A stretch of 64,000 bases of DNA from Vibrio bathopelagicus (GCF_014879975.1 NZ_CP062501.1:1922001-1986000), one strand, 5' to 3'. Counted from the stretch's first letter, positions 37,586-47,057 are shown. Notes: generated by a model from the letters alone, not told the origin. Translations and numbers: made by a program.

Positions 37586-39268
37586 ATGAAACTAAAATTA
37601 CTAAGTACTGCTATTGCCGCGACATTCCTTGCTGGCTGCTCTTCTTCAGGAAGTAGTGATAATGGTACAACACCTGGACCACAAGTTGGCGTAGCTGATG
37701 TTGTTTACAACGAAGACCTAAATACTGCTTACATCATTGGTGATGAAGGAAACAACGCAGTCGTTATTGGCGATGGTCAAGGTAACGCGGTAGTAACCGT
37801 GAATGGCGAAATATTCACTATACAAGGTGATGTTGTTGTAAACGCTAATGGTGATATTGTGGGTACAGTTGTCACAGACGATGGTATTGCTACAGTTTAT
37901 ATCAACGATAAATCATATACTTTAGCTGTTGAAAACGGCCGATTAATCATCGAAGGCTCAGAGCTAGACCCAGAGTTCGGCGATGACGAGTGGGGGCCTT
38001 CTGCTGGCAATGAATTCTTTGCTAATTACATGATTGTAGACGAACTTGGAATGCCAGTAGCACTTATCGAAGGTGACAATGGGAACTACATGTGGGTTAT
38101 CAAAGGTGATGATGCCTACTTCCTTAACATCAACGGTTCAGATGCAAAACCAACCCACAAAATCGTAGATGGTGAAGTGTTAACTATGTCTGGTGAGAGC
38201 ACCGGGATCACAGTTGAAACTCATCGAACTGAAGGCCAAATCACCCATTTAACATTCAACACTCCCCGCGGTGAAGAAATCGTCATCCGCCATGAAGATG
38301 GTCGATTAGTTGCGACTGTATTCGGTCACGGTCACGAACACGAAGGGCCTGATTCAGCACCAACTTACGGCGACATAGATGACGTTCTAGGTACAACTAT
38401 CATTACTCTAGACAACGGTGAGACCCTAATTTTAAAAGATGGTGTTTTATATCATCCAAGTTCCGATAGTGGAGCTGTGTTCAATGCTGACGGTACAATC
38501 ACTAATATGGATGGCGAAGTTATCGCTCGCGCCGAAATGCAAGAGGTCGGTTTTGTTGTGAGCTTAGAAAATGGCGCAGAAATTACGTTCCGTAATGATA
38601 ACGGACGTCTTTTCGCTGCAATTACTGGCAAACCAAATGTCGAGAACCCAATTGAACGCCCTGCACCTATCAACCCTATTGAAGGTGAAGCGTCTATAGA
38701 ATTACCTACGATTGGCTTTGACTTAGAAGACGATATTCTAACTGTAACTCTCTTAGATGGCACTGAAGTAATGATCAAAGATAATGGAATTGCAGGTGGC
38801 ACAATTATCGGACCAGAAGGGAAAATGTCGGTTTCAAAGGCGACTATGGATGCATACAAAGAGGCTGCAGATTTACTAACCATTGATGAGCAAAAATCAC
38901 TCGTCGCCGTATTCTTAGTGAACCAAAGTGGTGATGCTATTGATAACGATGCACGCCTAGCTTTATGGCAAACTCAAAAAGACTCGACTTTAGCGTGGGC
39001 TAAGCAATCACCTGAAAACACAGCTAAAATGCTACATATCATTGCTATTGAAGTTGACGAATTAGGCAAGGACCCATACTCACTAGGTTACTACCTGTTG
39101 ACTGGCAAAAAACAAAGCATAGATGACATCAAAGACATTGCACAGGAAAAAGTAAGAGGCCTTTCAGATCTTCAAAAGCAGGAGCTTAAACAAAAAATTC
39201 AATCTCTTTCTCAAGAACAACGTCAGCAAATTAAACAAGCAGTCAAAGACCGCGCTAGCCGTAGCTAA
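37586..39268 (+). CDS. Large repetitive lipoprotein of unknown function
   Basis: 560 residues with a lipoprotein signal (MKLKLLSTAIAATFLAGCSSSG, lipidated Cys18). Residues about 35-420 are made of beta-strand repeats of the form xxxxLxxGxxxxIxxxxGRLxAxxxG (EEIVIRHEDGRLVATVFG, AEITFRNDNGRLFAAITG) alternating with DGxxxxxNGExxxxxxGDV units, plus a His-rich turn (GHGHEHEG, near residue 250). The last 130 residues are helical and charged (DLQKQELKQKIQSLSQEQRQQIKQAVKDR). Codon use and position give no sign of transfer. A terminator then a barrel-like exported protein follow. Not recognised; it may be a surface or periplasmic scaffold. Confidence 0.6.
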   Translation: MKLKLLSTAIAATFLAGCSSSGSSDNGTTPGPQVGVADVVYNEDLNTAYIIGDEGNNAVVIGDGQGNAVVTVNGEIFTIQGDVVVNANGDIVGTVVTDDGIATVYINDKSYTLAVENGRLIIEGSELDPEFGDDEWGPSAGNEFFANYMIVDELGMPVALIEGDNGNYMWVIKGDDAYFLNINGSDAKPTHKIVDGEVLTMSGESTGITVETHRTEGQITHLTFNTPRGEEIVIRHEDGRLVATVFGHGHEHEGPDSAPTYGDIDDVLGTTIITLDNGETLILKDGVLYHPSSDSGAVFNADGTITNMDGEVIARAEMQEVGFVVSLENGAEITFRNDNGRLFAAITGKPNVENPIERPAPINPIEGEASIELPTIGFDLEDDILTVTLLDGTEVMIKDNGIAGGTIIGPEGKMSVSKATMDAYKEAADLLTIDEQKSLVAVFLVNQSGDAIDNDARLALWQTQKDSTLAWAKQSPENTAKMLHIIAIEVDELGKDPYSLGYYLLTGKKQSIDDIKDIAQEKVRGLSDLQKQELKQKIQSLSQEQRQQIKQAVKDRASRS

Positions 39269-39291
39269 TAAAAAATAATAAATATAAAAGC

Positions 39292-39325
39292 AAAGGAGCC
39301 GCTTATTAGCGGCTCCTTTTTATTT
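39292..39325 (+). terminator. Terminator of the 560-residue lipoprotein gene
   Basis: AAAGGAGCCGCT (39292-39303) pairs with AGCGGCTCCTTT (39308-39319), followed by a T-run. Confidence 0.92.
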
Positions 39326-39341
39326 GAGAGTTGAGAACACG

Positions 39342-39995
39342 ATGAAACGACTACTAATCACTTTACTGATGCCCTTTGCTGTATGTGCAAACGATCATCA
39401 ACTTCAAACTTTAAACTACCACGAACCAAGCTTGAGCTTTCAAACCGCTAAGGCTGGTGATAATTGGATAGGGACAGTATCTGGGGTAATTCAAGCGACT
39501 GAAGAGATCAATATTAGTGCAGAAATAGATTCTGAGGGCTACTTGGAAATTGGCACTGGCTACGGCTTAATGCTTGGCAACTTTTACACTGAAGCTTTCG
39601 TGAGTTATGGCCGAGCAGACCTTATCGATATCTACGATATCGGCTTATTTAGTGGAACCGCCATCACGAACAATATTATGGTGTTTGCGAACACATCGCA
39701 TGAATGGCGCGATGTTTCTTTATCCCTCATAGATATGACAGATAGAGAATGGAAAAACACTATCGGGACAAGTTACTCTCCCACAGAGTTTATGAACTTT
39801 TCCTATTCATTCAGCCATGACCGTCAACTAACGGGTTCAAAAGGTTATTACAACAGCCAAGACGTCACGTTTACCCTGAAGCCTAAATGGGTTGAGCCTT
39901 ATGTGAAATATACCTTTGGTCAAAAGCGCGTTAGTCCAGGAGATGTATTTCGTTCAGATGGCAGTGTCGAACTAGGTTTCAATCTGCGTTTTTAA
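39342..39995 (+). CDS. Small outer-membrane barrel-like protein of unknown function
   Basis: 217 residues from the ATG at 39342 (GAGAG upstream). A signal peptide (1-17, AVCA) is followed by alternating polar and aromatic strands of 8-12 residues (YLEIGTGYGLMLGNFYTEAFVSYGRADL, MNFSYSFSHDRQLTG, VEPYVKYTFGQKR) and the outer-membrane signature ending in Phe (SVELGFNLRF). About ten strands are expected. Downstream of the large lipoprotein but behind its terminator. Function unknown. Confidence 0.65.
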   Translation: MKRLLITLLMPFAVCANDHQLQTLNYHEPSLSFQTAKAGDNWIGTVSGVIQATEEINISAEIDSEGYLEIGTGYGLMLGNFYTEAFVSYGRADLIDIYDIGLFSGTAITNNIMVFANTSHEWRDVSLSLIDMTDREWKNTIGTSYSPTEFMNFSYSFSHDRQLTGSKGYYNSQDVTFTLKPKWVEPYVKYTFGQKRVSPGDVFRSDGSVELGFNLRF

Positions 39996-40018
39996 GTTTA
40001 CCGTTTCGTGTGGTAGCT

Positions 40019-40060
40019 CTCTCCCCTTTACGATCAGTTTGAGTAAAGGGGGCTTTTTGC
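40019..40060 (+). terminator. Terminator of the barrel-like gene
   Basis: CCCCTTTAC (40023-40031) pairs with GTAAAGGGG (40043-40051), followed by GCTTTTTG. Confidence 0.85.
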
Positions 40061-40205
40061 TCTAGATAACCATCCATCGATTTTCCTCTCCACGGTTTCA
40101 CAATAAATAATTACACACTCTCATTTTTGAGCCTGCAGCGTATCAGATATGTTTTTTCGACTAACATAAAGTAAGCGCATCGAAACAAAACTGAAAGGTG
40201 GCATC

Positions 40206-41726
40206 ATGATTAAGTCGAAGCTGAAAGCAATAGCGTTAGCGAGCAGTATATTTATCTCACACCAAGTACTGGCGACTGAAAACTACAATACCGATATTCC
40301 ACTAAGCATCATGACTCCAGATACGGTGCAAACGAGCATCGGTGAATTGAACTTTAAAGATGGTGCACCAACTCCTGAAACCGCCCAAAAGCTCTATGAC
40401 AACCTAGACACGCTTCGTTCAACAGAAGTTTTCCTCAATGCAATTCCAATGGCTTCAATTGAAGCACTTCGTATTGGACATACTGAGATTGGGTCAACAT
40501 CATCAAACCAAGTGGTGGTTTTCGATAACCTGATGGATTCGAATCCTCTTTTTTTAACGGGCAACACCGATACCGTTTATGCTTCGGTGTTCCTAGACCT
40601 TGAGAAAGATGGCCCAACCGTCATTGAAGTGCCTGAAGGTATGGGGCCGACAACCGTCAATGATGCATTCTTTCGCTTTGTAACCGACTTAGGCATTGTC
40701 GGACCTGACAAAGGTAAAGGGGGTAAGTACCTGATTCTACCTCCAGGCTATAAAGGTGAAGTGCCAGAAGGCTACTTCGTTTCGCAATCCACCAGCTACA
40801 CCAACTGGTTCATCGCTCGCGGATTCCTGAAAGATGGTAAAACCGATGCTGCAGTGAAAGCATATAAAGAAAAGCTTAAGATCTACCCACTAGCGAAGAA
40901 AGATGATCAGCCGAAAATGGAGTTCATCTCCGGTAGTGGTAAACCGTTCAATACCATTCATGCGAACGACGAGCATTTCTACAAAGAGATCAAAACCGTA
41001 TTGGATAAAGAGCCAATCTCGTTTATCGACCCAGAACTTCGCGGATTAATGTCGAGTATTGGTATTCAAAAGAACAAACCTTTTGCTCCAGATGAACGCA
41101 TGCAAAAGCTAATGAAAGATGGTGTCGCAATCGGTAACGCAACAGCAAGATCACTGTACTTCCAACCAAGAGACAAGAAGGCTTACATTTATGAAGATCG
41201 CCTATGGAAGACAGCGTTTATCGGTAAAGATTACCAATGGCTAGTGGATAAAGGTGAAGGCGGACGCAACCTAGATGCACGCTCTTATTTCTTCTATGTT
41301 GCAACGGTGAATACGCCAGCAATGGCCCTCAAGCTTATCGAAAAAGGCTCTCAATATGCGCTGATCGACCAAGAGAAAGGCGGTGAATACTTCGATGGAG
41401 GTAAGCACTATAAGTTGAATATTCCAGCGAATGTACCAGCAAAAAACTTCTGGTCAGTTGTGGCTTACGACACGCAAACACGTTCAGAGCTGCAAACCAG
41501 TCAACCGCTGCCAAGTAAGAATAACCAGCGTGATGATTTTATTGAAAATGAAGATGGCTCGGTGGATTTGTACTTTGGCCCTACCGCTCCAAAAGGAAAA
41601 GAAGCTAACTGGATAGAAACCGTTCCGGGCAAAGGTTGGTTTACCGTGCTAAGACTCTATGGCCCACAAGAAGCATGGTATGACAAGACATGGAAACCAA
41701 GCGACATTGAAGAGGTAAAGCTTTAA
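40206..41726 (+). CDS. Exported DUF1254/DUF1214 protein
   Basis: 506 residues with a signal peptide (about 1-22, HQVLA). Residues about 70-200 match DUF1254 (GNTDTVYASVFLDLEKDGPTVIEVPEGMGPTTVNDAFFRFVTDLG) and residues about 375-490 match DUF1214 (YKLNIPANVPAKNFWSVVAYDTQTRSELQTSQPLPSKNNQ, VDLYFGPTAPKGKEANWIETVPGKGWFTVLRLYGP). These two-domain periplasmic proteins are common in marine bacteria and have no settled role. AAAGG precedes the ATG. Stands alone; ends at a strong bidirectional terminator. Confidence 0.9.
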   Translation: MIKSKLKAIALASSIFISHQVLATENYNTDIPLSIMTPDTVQTSIGELNFKDGAPTPETAQKLYDNLDTLRSTEVFLNAIPMASIEALRIGHTEIGSTSSNQVVVFDNLMDSNPLFLTGNTDTVYASVFLDLEKDGPTVIEVPEGMGPTTVNDAFFRFVTDLGIVGPDKGKGGKYLILPPGYKGEVPEGYFVSQSTSYTNWFIARGFLKDGKTDAAVKAYKEKLKIYPLAKKDDQPKMEFISGSGKPFNTIHANDEHFYKEIKTVLDKEPISFIDPELRGLMSSIGIQKNKPFAPDERMQKLMKDGVAIGNATARSLYFQPRDKKAYIYEDRLWKTAFIGKDYQWLVDKGEGGRNLDARSYFFYVATVNTPAMALKLIEKGSQYALIDQEKGGEYFDGGKHYKLNIPANVPAKNFWSVVAYDTQTRSELQTSQPLPSKNNQRDDFIENEDGSVDLYFGPTAPKGKEANWIETVPGKGWFTVLRLYGPQEAWYDKTWKPSDIEEVKL

Positions 41727-41766
41727 CACGAAGCCTACATCGTTAATCGAGCTGTAAATCTTAAAC

Positions 41767-41795
41767 AAAAACGCGCCTTAATTGGCGCGTTTTTT
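41767..41795. terminator. Bidirectional terminator
   Basis: AAAAACGCGCC (41767-41777) pairs with GGCGCGTTTTTT (41784-41795), serving the DUF1254 gene and the convergent LysR gene. Confidence 0.9.
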
Positions 41796-41800
41796 CATTG

Positions 41801-42709
41801 TTAACTGTTTTTCAAACTGTCACTTAAGATCTGCTCTATGCGTTTCACTATTGGATGCTGATAACAAGCACGGTGATACTGAATACCAACATCGAAAGTG
41901 ACCGTTTCTCCATTGAACAGCACTGGCCGTTTACTGAGCCCGCTTGGTATGGAGGCCGAATCCATGTCAAAGCCAACAAACACATACTGGCTCACCTGAA
42001 CACATTCCAACGCAGAGAAGACCGATGCAACGGTCAGCTTTTGCTGCAACACCAATCCTGTGCGTTTTTTCAAACGCTCGTAATATGAGTTGCCGTCCAA
42101 TGACCCCATAGACACACGAACCGTATCAAAGGTTTCTAGTTGCGTGAGGTCGATGGTTTCATTTTTGGCTAAAGGGTGTGCATCTGCCACATAAGCGAAC
42201 AAGTCTAGCGAACCGACTTTACGCTCCACAATGCGATCATTAAGTTCATTGGGATAACCCGAAACACCAATCGCTAAAGTACCAGCCTTCGGAAACTCTA
42301 CTCCATCTAGAGACCAGTCCATCATCGATATTTTGGGCTTAGACTCCTCGTTGGTTAGCCCTTGCAACAAGGGAACCGTAAACAGTGTGCTCAAAGGGTT
42401 GGCTGCATGAAAAACATATTCAATATTCGAATCGGTACCAATAAACGACTGCGATATTTGCTGAGCTTGCTCTAACTTTTCTAGCGGTTCTTTCACCACC
42501 AGCATCAATTGAGTAGTGAACAAGGTCGGTGCATAAATACCTTTAGTCGCGATGAATAATTCATTCGCAAACAAGTCTCGACCTTCCGCCAAATGACGAT
42601 TAAACGTCGCTCGACTAATATCCAAGATATGGCACACCTTCGCCTGAGACTGTTGCTCATACAGCAGATCCAAAAATCGATACAGATTTAGGTCGATTGT
42701 GTTTTTCAA
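41801..42709 (-). CDS. LysR-like regulator
   Basis: 302 residues. The N-terminal region is a variant LysR helix-turn-helix (LNLYRFLDLLYEQQSQAKVCHILDISRATFNRHLAEGRDLFANELFIATKGIYAPT) and the rest resembles the periplasmic-binding-like effector domain (LFAYVADAHPLAKNETIDLTQLETFDTV). It is less typical than the other LysR proteins of this window. No gene is divergently paired; target unknown. Confidence 0.82.
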   Translation of the reverse strand: MKNTIDLNLYRFLDLLYEQQSQAKVCHILDISRATFNRHLAEGRDLFANELFIATKGIYAPTLFTTQLMLVVKEPLEKLEQAQQISQSFIGTDSNIEYVFHAANPLSTLFTVPLLQGLTNEESKPKISMMDWSLDGVEFPKAGTLAIGVSGYPNELNDRIVERKVGSLDLFAYVADAHPLAKNETIDLTQLETFDTVRVSMGSLDGNSYYERLKKRTGLVLQQKLTVASVFSALECVQVSQYVFVGFDMDSASIPSGLSKRPVLFNGETVTFDVGIQYHRACYQHPIVKRIEQILSDSLKNS

Positions 42710-42890
42710 ATGCCCTACCTCATTTCCATGCTATGTCGTTCTTTGTTCAGTATGAACGTGAACAAAATAAACCTTCAACACTCAATGCGATAACTTTGCT
42801 GCCAGTAGTGTTTTTCATGTAAGTTTTCCTAAAAGCGTGTCGGTACACCAAACTTCATCGCAAGAAATAGGTAAGTTATTAATAGAAATA

Positions 42891-42920
42891 GCCCCTTTAT
42901 CAAAAATTGCATAAAGGGGC
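42891..42920 (-). terminator. Terminator of the RidA operon
   Basis: GCCCCTTTAT (42891-42900) and ATAAAGGGGC (42911-42920) form a 10-bp stem; T-containing DNA flanks it on both sides. Confidence 0.7.
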
Positions 42921-42972
42921 ATTTTGCTTCGTATAATGCTCTTTCATACCAGATAGAAAAGCAGCAATCGGC

Positions 42973-43365
42973 TTAAATCAATTTCGCAGCTTCGGCTTCA
43001 ATTTCGACTTTCCACCGCTCATCAAAGAGTCCATGGACAAACAGTAAAGTCGTTGGGAGGCCACCAACATCAAAAGGTATTCGCTGCTTTGCAGCTTGAT
43101 AGTCAGGCATATCACTCCGATCAACTAAATACAGCCTTACACTGATTAAATCTTCCATATCCATTTGGTTTGCTTGAAGTACGCCTCTCAGGTTTTTCCA
43201 AGCGAGTACAATCTGTTCTTCCGTACTTTCAGCAACCATACCTTCGCCATCAATCCCTAGTTGCCCAGCAATGTGTAACCGCGTTGAACCAGCTGGAATC
43301 AACGCACATTGATGATAATTGGCGGCAGGAGCGGGAACTGAAGAAGGACTCCATATCTTATTCAT
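42973..43365 (-). CDS. RidA-family protein
   Basis: 130 residues of the YjgF/RidA fold: HIAGQLGIDGEGMVAESTEEQIVLAWKNLRGVLQANQMDMEDLISVRLYLVD and IPFDVGGLPTTLLFVHGLFDERWKVEIEAEA. Canonical RidA has Arg and Glu in a conserved C-terminal P(A/S)R block; here it reads GGLPTTLLFV, so it is a non-canonical member that may not deaminate imines. Second gene of an operon, 2 bp after the monooxygenase-like gene. Confidence 0.85.
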   Translation of the reverse strand: MNKIWSPSSVPAPAANYHQCALIPAGSTRLHIAGQLGIDGEGMVAESTEEQIVLAWKNLRGVLQANQMDMEDLISVRLYLVDRSDMPDYQAAKQRIPFDVGGLPTTLLFVHGLFDERWKVEIEAEAAKLI

Positions 43366-43367
43366 CG

Positions 43368-43676
43368 TTACACCTTAGATGTCGTGATGATTTTAGACAT
43401 GACAGTAATCGTTGGCGTATCCGTAAGCATCGTGCCTAAACGATCAAAATCACCTATATTTTTACGCCAAGCAATATATTCATCGAAACAAGCGGTATCT
43501 TCCCATTCTTCGAACAAAACCAAAGAGTTTTCAGACAGATCTTTTTGGTAAAGCTCCGCAGAAAGGTTGCCGTTAAAAGTGCGAGTATCCGGCAATATTT
43601 CGTTAAAAAACTCAACGATTTCTGCTGCTTTCTCTTCAGTATGACTCAATGTAAATTGCACTAAAATAGTCATCAT
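43368..43676 (-). CDS. Antibiotic biosynthesis monooxygenase (ABM)-domain protein
   Basis: 102 residues of ferredoxin-like plan: MTILVQFTLSHTEEKAAEIVEFFNEILPDTRTFNGNLSAELYQ, then SLVLFEEWEDTACFDEYIAWRK. ABM proteins are cofactor-free small monooxygenases or quinol-handling enzymes. First gene of an operon with the RidA-like gene; divergent from a LysR gene that probably controls both. Confidence 0.85.
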   Translation of the reverse strand: MMTILVQFTLSHTEEKAAEIVEFFNEILPDTRTFNGNLSAELYQKDLSENSLVLFEEWEDTACFDEYIAWRKNIGDFDRLGTMLTDTPTITVMSKIITTSKV

Positions 43677-43790
43677 TCTCTCCGTTTTCTTGTTTTATTG
43701 AGGTACGAAGAGAAGCTTACTTGTTTGTTAAAATAGATAAATACAGTAATATTTCAAATATAGTTCGATTTAATGAGACAATAAATCACA

Positions 43791-44693
43791 ATGAAAAACG
43801 AATTACATCGCATGCAAGTATTCGCACAAATTGTAGAATCCGGCTCCATAACCAAAGCGGCCGATAAACTCAATCTCTCGAAATCAGTCGTTAGCCATCA
43901 TTTACAAGGACTTGAACAACACCTTGATGTGAAATTGCTCACTCGAACAACACGACGCCAATCTTTAACTGACGCTGGTCAGCGCCTTTATCAACGATGC
44001 TTAGAAATGCGAAAATTAATGACACTCGCGGAAGAAGAAGCACGTGAGTCCTGTTCTGATTTTGCAGGCACTATTACCATCACATCCCCACACACACTAA
44101 TGACACATCTTATTGGTCCGGTAATGTGTGAATTTATGAAAAGTCACCCTCGTATCGAGCCTCAACTATTGGCCAGCGATATGCGCCTAGACCTTATCGA
44201 TAAGTACATCGATCTGTCAGTCACTGTTGGAGATCTTCCTGATTCAACATCTCGAGCAATAAAACTTGGAGATCTTCAGCAAGTACTATGCTGTCACCCT
44301 GACTACCTTAAAAGCGCACAAATGCAGTTGCCAATCACTTCAAGTGATCTCTCCGAATATGACTATATTGCCAACCAGTGGGAAGGTATTAACAGTCAAA
44401 GAAGTTTTGAAGTTAGTAAAGGTAAAATGAGCATTTATAAATTCAGAGCAAACCGAATCGGGGATAGTGTCCCAACCATTAGAATGATGACTTTAGCTGG
44501 GTTAGGAATTGCATGCTTACCTAAACAAGCAATTGAAGAAGACCTACACAAAGGTACATTAATTAATATATTGCCAGAGGAACGGATACTTAAGGCTCCT
44601 TTCTATATCGTGCATAATTTTGGGTTACAAATGCCAACTAGGATTCGTGCCTTCATTGACGACCTAAAATTACACGCTGAGTCTTACTCATAA
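43791..44693 (+). CDS. LysR-family regulator
   Basis: 300 residues. Helix-turn-helix MQVFAQIVESGSITKAADKLNLSKSVVSHHLQGLEQHLDVKLLTRTTRRQSLTDAG; the effector domain has the CrgA-type form (GTITITSPHTLMTHLIGPVMCEFMKSHPRIEPQLL). Divergent from the ABM-RidA operon over 114 bp, so it is the likely regulator of that operon. Confidence 0.9.
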   Translation: MKNELHRMQVFAQIVESGSITKAADKLNLSKSVVSHHLQGLEQHLDVKLLTRTTRRQSLTDAGQRLYQRCLEMRKLMTLAEEEARESCSDFAGTITITSPHTLMTHLIGPVMCEFMKSHPRIEPQLLASDMRLDLIDKYIDLSVTVGDLPDSTSRAIKLGDLQQVLCCHPDYLKSAQMQLPITSSDLSEYDYIANQWEGINSQRSFEVSKGKMSIYKFRANRIGDSVPTIRMMTLAGLGIACLPKQAIEEDLHKGTLINILPEERILKAPFYIVHNFGLQMPTRIRAFIDDLKLHAESYS

Positions 44694-44713
44694 AGGCAGT
44701 ACCCTCAAATCTC

Positions 44714-44748
44714 TAAGAATTAAGAATTAAGAATTAAGAATTAAGAAT
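44714..44748. repeat. Tandem repeat of TAAGAAT, five units
   Basis: Five exact 7-bp units just after the LysR stop. The core is near the complement of the GTTCTTAA repeat at 32624-32655. Likely length-variable; no function seen. Confidence 0.85.
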
Positions 44749-44958
44749 TAGACCTTACAAAGAACAATGACTTTAAGCCAACCTGCTTTCATGGAAAAAC
44801 TTTACTTTAAATGGTTATTTTGTAGATTTTATTTCTACGATTTATTGTAATTAAAGACAAAAAGACAAATTTTTTCTCCGACTACCTACTTATACTGTGC
44901 CACGTCATTAAGGCGCTACAAGCCTATGATTTAAAATAATTATTAATGAGTAGTCACC

Positions 44959-45876
44959 ATGAATTCGAAGTCGCTAACTATCTTGCTTTTTGTCTCTGTT
45001 TGCTTAATTTGGGGAACCACTTGGTTCGCTATGGAAGTGGCATTGCACTCTATCCCACCCATTTTTGCTACCGCACTGCGCTTTCTCCTAGCAGCACCGT
45101 TGCTCGCAGTATTAGCGAAAGTCTTTAAACAACCTTTGCTATTTCCGAAGGGCAAGCGTCAATGGCTGCTTATTGTGGCACTGATGTATTTTGCTATTCC
45201 GTTCACTTTGATGATCTATGGTGAGCAATACATCTCTTCTGGTTTGGCGTCGATCATTTTCGCGAACATGCCCGTCGCTGTGATGCTGATGTCTGGCTTA
45301 TTCTTGGGTTTACGATTAGCTAAGCACCAAATATTTGGTTTGGTTACTGCCGTTATCAGCCTATGTTTAATCCTTGGCAACGAAATGCAAATGGGTGGCG
45401 ATGACTACCTCATCGGCACAATTTGTTTAGGTCTTGCTGTCGCTATTCACGCTGTTATGTATGTGTTGGTTCAAAAGCACTGCAAAGGAATAGAAGTACT
45501 GACTTACAACGCTGTACCGAGCTTAATTGCTTCCCTATTCTTGTTCGCAGTTTCAGCGATGGGTGAAAGCGTTAATGTTGAATCCTTCACTTGGGATTCA
45601 ATCTCAGCCGTGGTTTACCTAGGCTTTGTGGCGAGTGTTGGCGGTATTGTGGCTTACTTCAAATTAGGACAGGTTTCGACACCTTTCCAAGCGTCTATCT
45701 GCTTCCTAATTTTCCCTGTAGTAGCACTACTGATCTCTTGCTATATCAATGATGAAGTGCTTTCTGAACAGTCATTGCTTATGATGATTCCTCTGCTTTG
45801 TGGCATCTTACTGACCAAAGCACCAAAAGGGATCTTTAAGCTACGCTCTTCGTTAAAAACAGCGAGCAGCAACTAA
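44959..45876 (+). CDS. EamA-family (DMT) transporter
   Basis: 305 residues with ten predicted helices and two EamA repeats (CLIWGTTWFAMEVALHSIPPIFATALRFLLAAPLLAVL; VVYLGFVASVGGIVAYFKLGQVSTPFQASICFLIFPVVALLIS). The start at 44959 is chosen over short alternatives by its hydrophobic first helix, though the ribosome site is weak. Probable metabolite exporter. Ends at its own terminator. Confidence 0.9.
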   Translation: MNSKSLTILLFVSVCLIWGTTWFAMEVALHSIPPIFATALRFLLAAPLLAVLAKVFKQPLLFPKGKRQWLLIVALMYFAIPFTLMIYGEQYISSGLASIIFANMPVAVMLMSGLFLGLRLAKHQIFGLVTAVISLCLILGNEMQMGGDDYLIGTICLGLAVAIHAVMYVLVQKHCKGIEVLTYNAVPSLIASLFLFAVSAMGESVNVESFTWDSISAVVYLGFVASVGGIVAYFKLGQVSTPFQASICFLIFPVVALLISCYINDEVLSEQSLLMMIPLLCGILLTKAPKGIFKLRSSLKTASSN

Positions 45877-45890
45877 GTTCTATGAATTTT

Positions 45891-45925
45891 CCCCAGAAGC
45901 TTGCTATGCGCTTCTGGGGTTCTAT
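45891..45925 (+). terminator. Terminator of the EamA gene
   Basis: CCCCAGAAGC (45891-45900) pairs with GCTTCTGGGG (45910-45919), followed by TTCTATTT. Confidence 0.85.
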
Positions 45926-46128
45926 TTAGCTACTCGTATCGAAGCTTCTACCACACTCCTCTTTGCATACACTCCTATCTGCTTCACCGCGTCCATTCTT
46001 TCTCTGCCCGTCACTCATTGATAATGGCAAGCGAATGACATAAAAGTCGCAATCAACTACATTAGAAACACCAATCATTGTCGGCTTCGGTCATAGCCTT
46101 CAGCACCCTTCTCCAACAAAGGAATGTC

Positions 46129-46971
46129 ATGAGTACTCCCATCAAGCACATGCGCCTTATCAAAGGTCAGCCCTGTCGTGCGACAGAGTTGTCTAACAGC
46201 GACGATGCGTTCTTAGAACCGCACAGACATGAATATTGGGAATTAGTGTGGTGCGTGGATGACCTAGGTAGCCAAAGTATTGATTTCGTCGACTACGCCA
46301 ACAAAGTCGGGCGGATTTTTACCATCGCACCAGGTCAGGTACATCGCTCAGAACTGGTGGGAGAAAATGCTCGTTTACTGGTATTTACTCCAGGCTTTGT
46401 CAAAACCAATCATCGCAACACACAACTAGTCGACACTGTTTTTGCCATGCATCAAAGTCGCCCTCCCTATTTGGATTGCAGTGAGGAAGGCAACCGCTAC
46501 CTGCTGCCTATTTTCACCATGATCAAAGAAGAGTGTGAGCGAGTGGATAGCGACTGGGATTTGGTAGAATCACTCATGAATAGCTTTTTGCGCTATATAT
46601 TACGCTTCGCCACCCAATCCTCATTGAAAGGTGAAGTACGCGACAGCCGAGTAAACAAGGTTGTTGATTTGATTGAGCAACACTACGCCACGCACAAACA
46701 TTGCGAGTTTTATGCGCAAGCGCTGTCGATAACTAACAAGCGCGTCAACGAGATTGTCAAAGCAGAACGAGGTAAAACAGTCACTCAATTAATCCATGAC
46801 CGAACCATCTTAGAAGCGAATCGAGAATTGATCTTTTCTACCAAGACAATTAAAACCATCGCTTTTGAACTCGGCTTCGAAGACCCCGCCTATTTCAGTC
46901 GTTTTTATCGTGGCCAAATGAACGAGTCACCCGCAGAGTTTCGAACTCGATGTGCAGATCGTGCAACATAA
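46129..46971 (+). CDS. AraC-family regulator
   Basis: 280 residues from the ATG at 46129 (AAAGGAA upstream; the longer frame from 46078 has no site). N-terminal cupin-like sensor (DAFLEPHRHEYWELVWCVDDLGSQ, IFTIAPGQVHRSEL); C-terminal double helix-turn-helix (HCEFYAQALSITNKRVNEIVKAERGKTVTQLIHDRTILEANRELIFSTKTIKTIAFELGFEDPAYFSRFYRGQMNESPAEFR). The MATE gene 86 bp downstream in the same direction is a likely target. Confidence 0.92.
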   Translation: MSTPIKHMRLIKGQPCRATELSNSDDAFLEPHRHEYWELVWCVDDLGSQSIDFVDYANKVGRIFTIAPGQVHRSELVGENARLLVFTPGFVKTNHRNTQLVDTVFAMHQSRPPYLDCSEEGNRYLLPIFTMIKEECERVDSDWDLVESLMNSFLRYILRFATQSSLKGEVRDSRVNKVVDLIEQHYATHKHCEFYAQALSITNKRVNEIVKAERGKTVTQLIHDRTILEANRELIFSTKTIKTIAFELGFEDPAYFSRFYRGQMNESPAEFRTRCADRAT

Positions 46972-47057
46972 TGCGCAGATAATCCCTTTTTAGAATCCAG
47001 TTAAGTTCGGATAATGCTCCCTCTTTATTTCATCCAATTTGCTGGGAGCTTTCTGGA

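Noticed and set aside
44714..44748. CRISPR array
   Set aside because: The 7-bp units are contiguous with no spacers; it is a simple tandem repeat.
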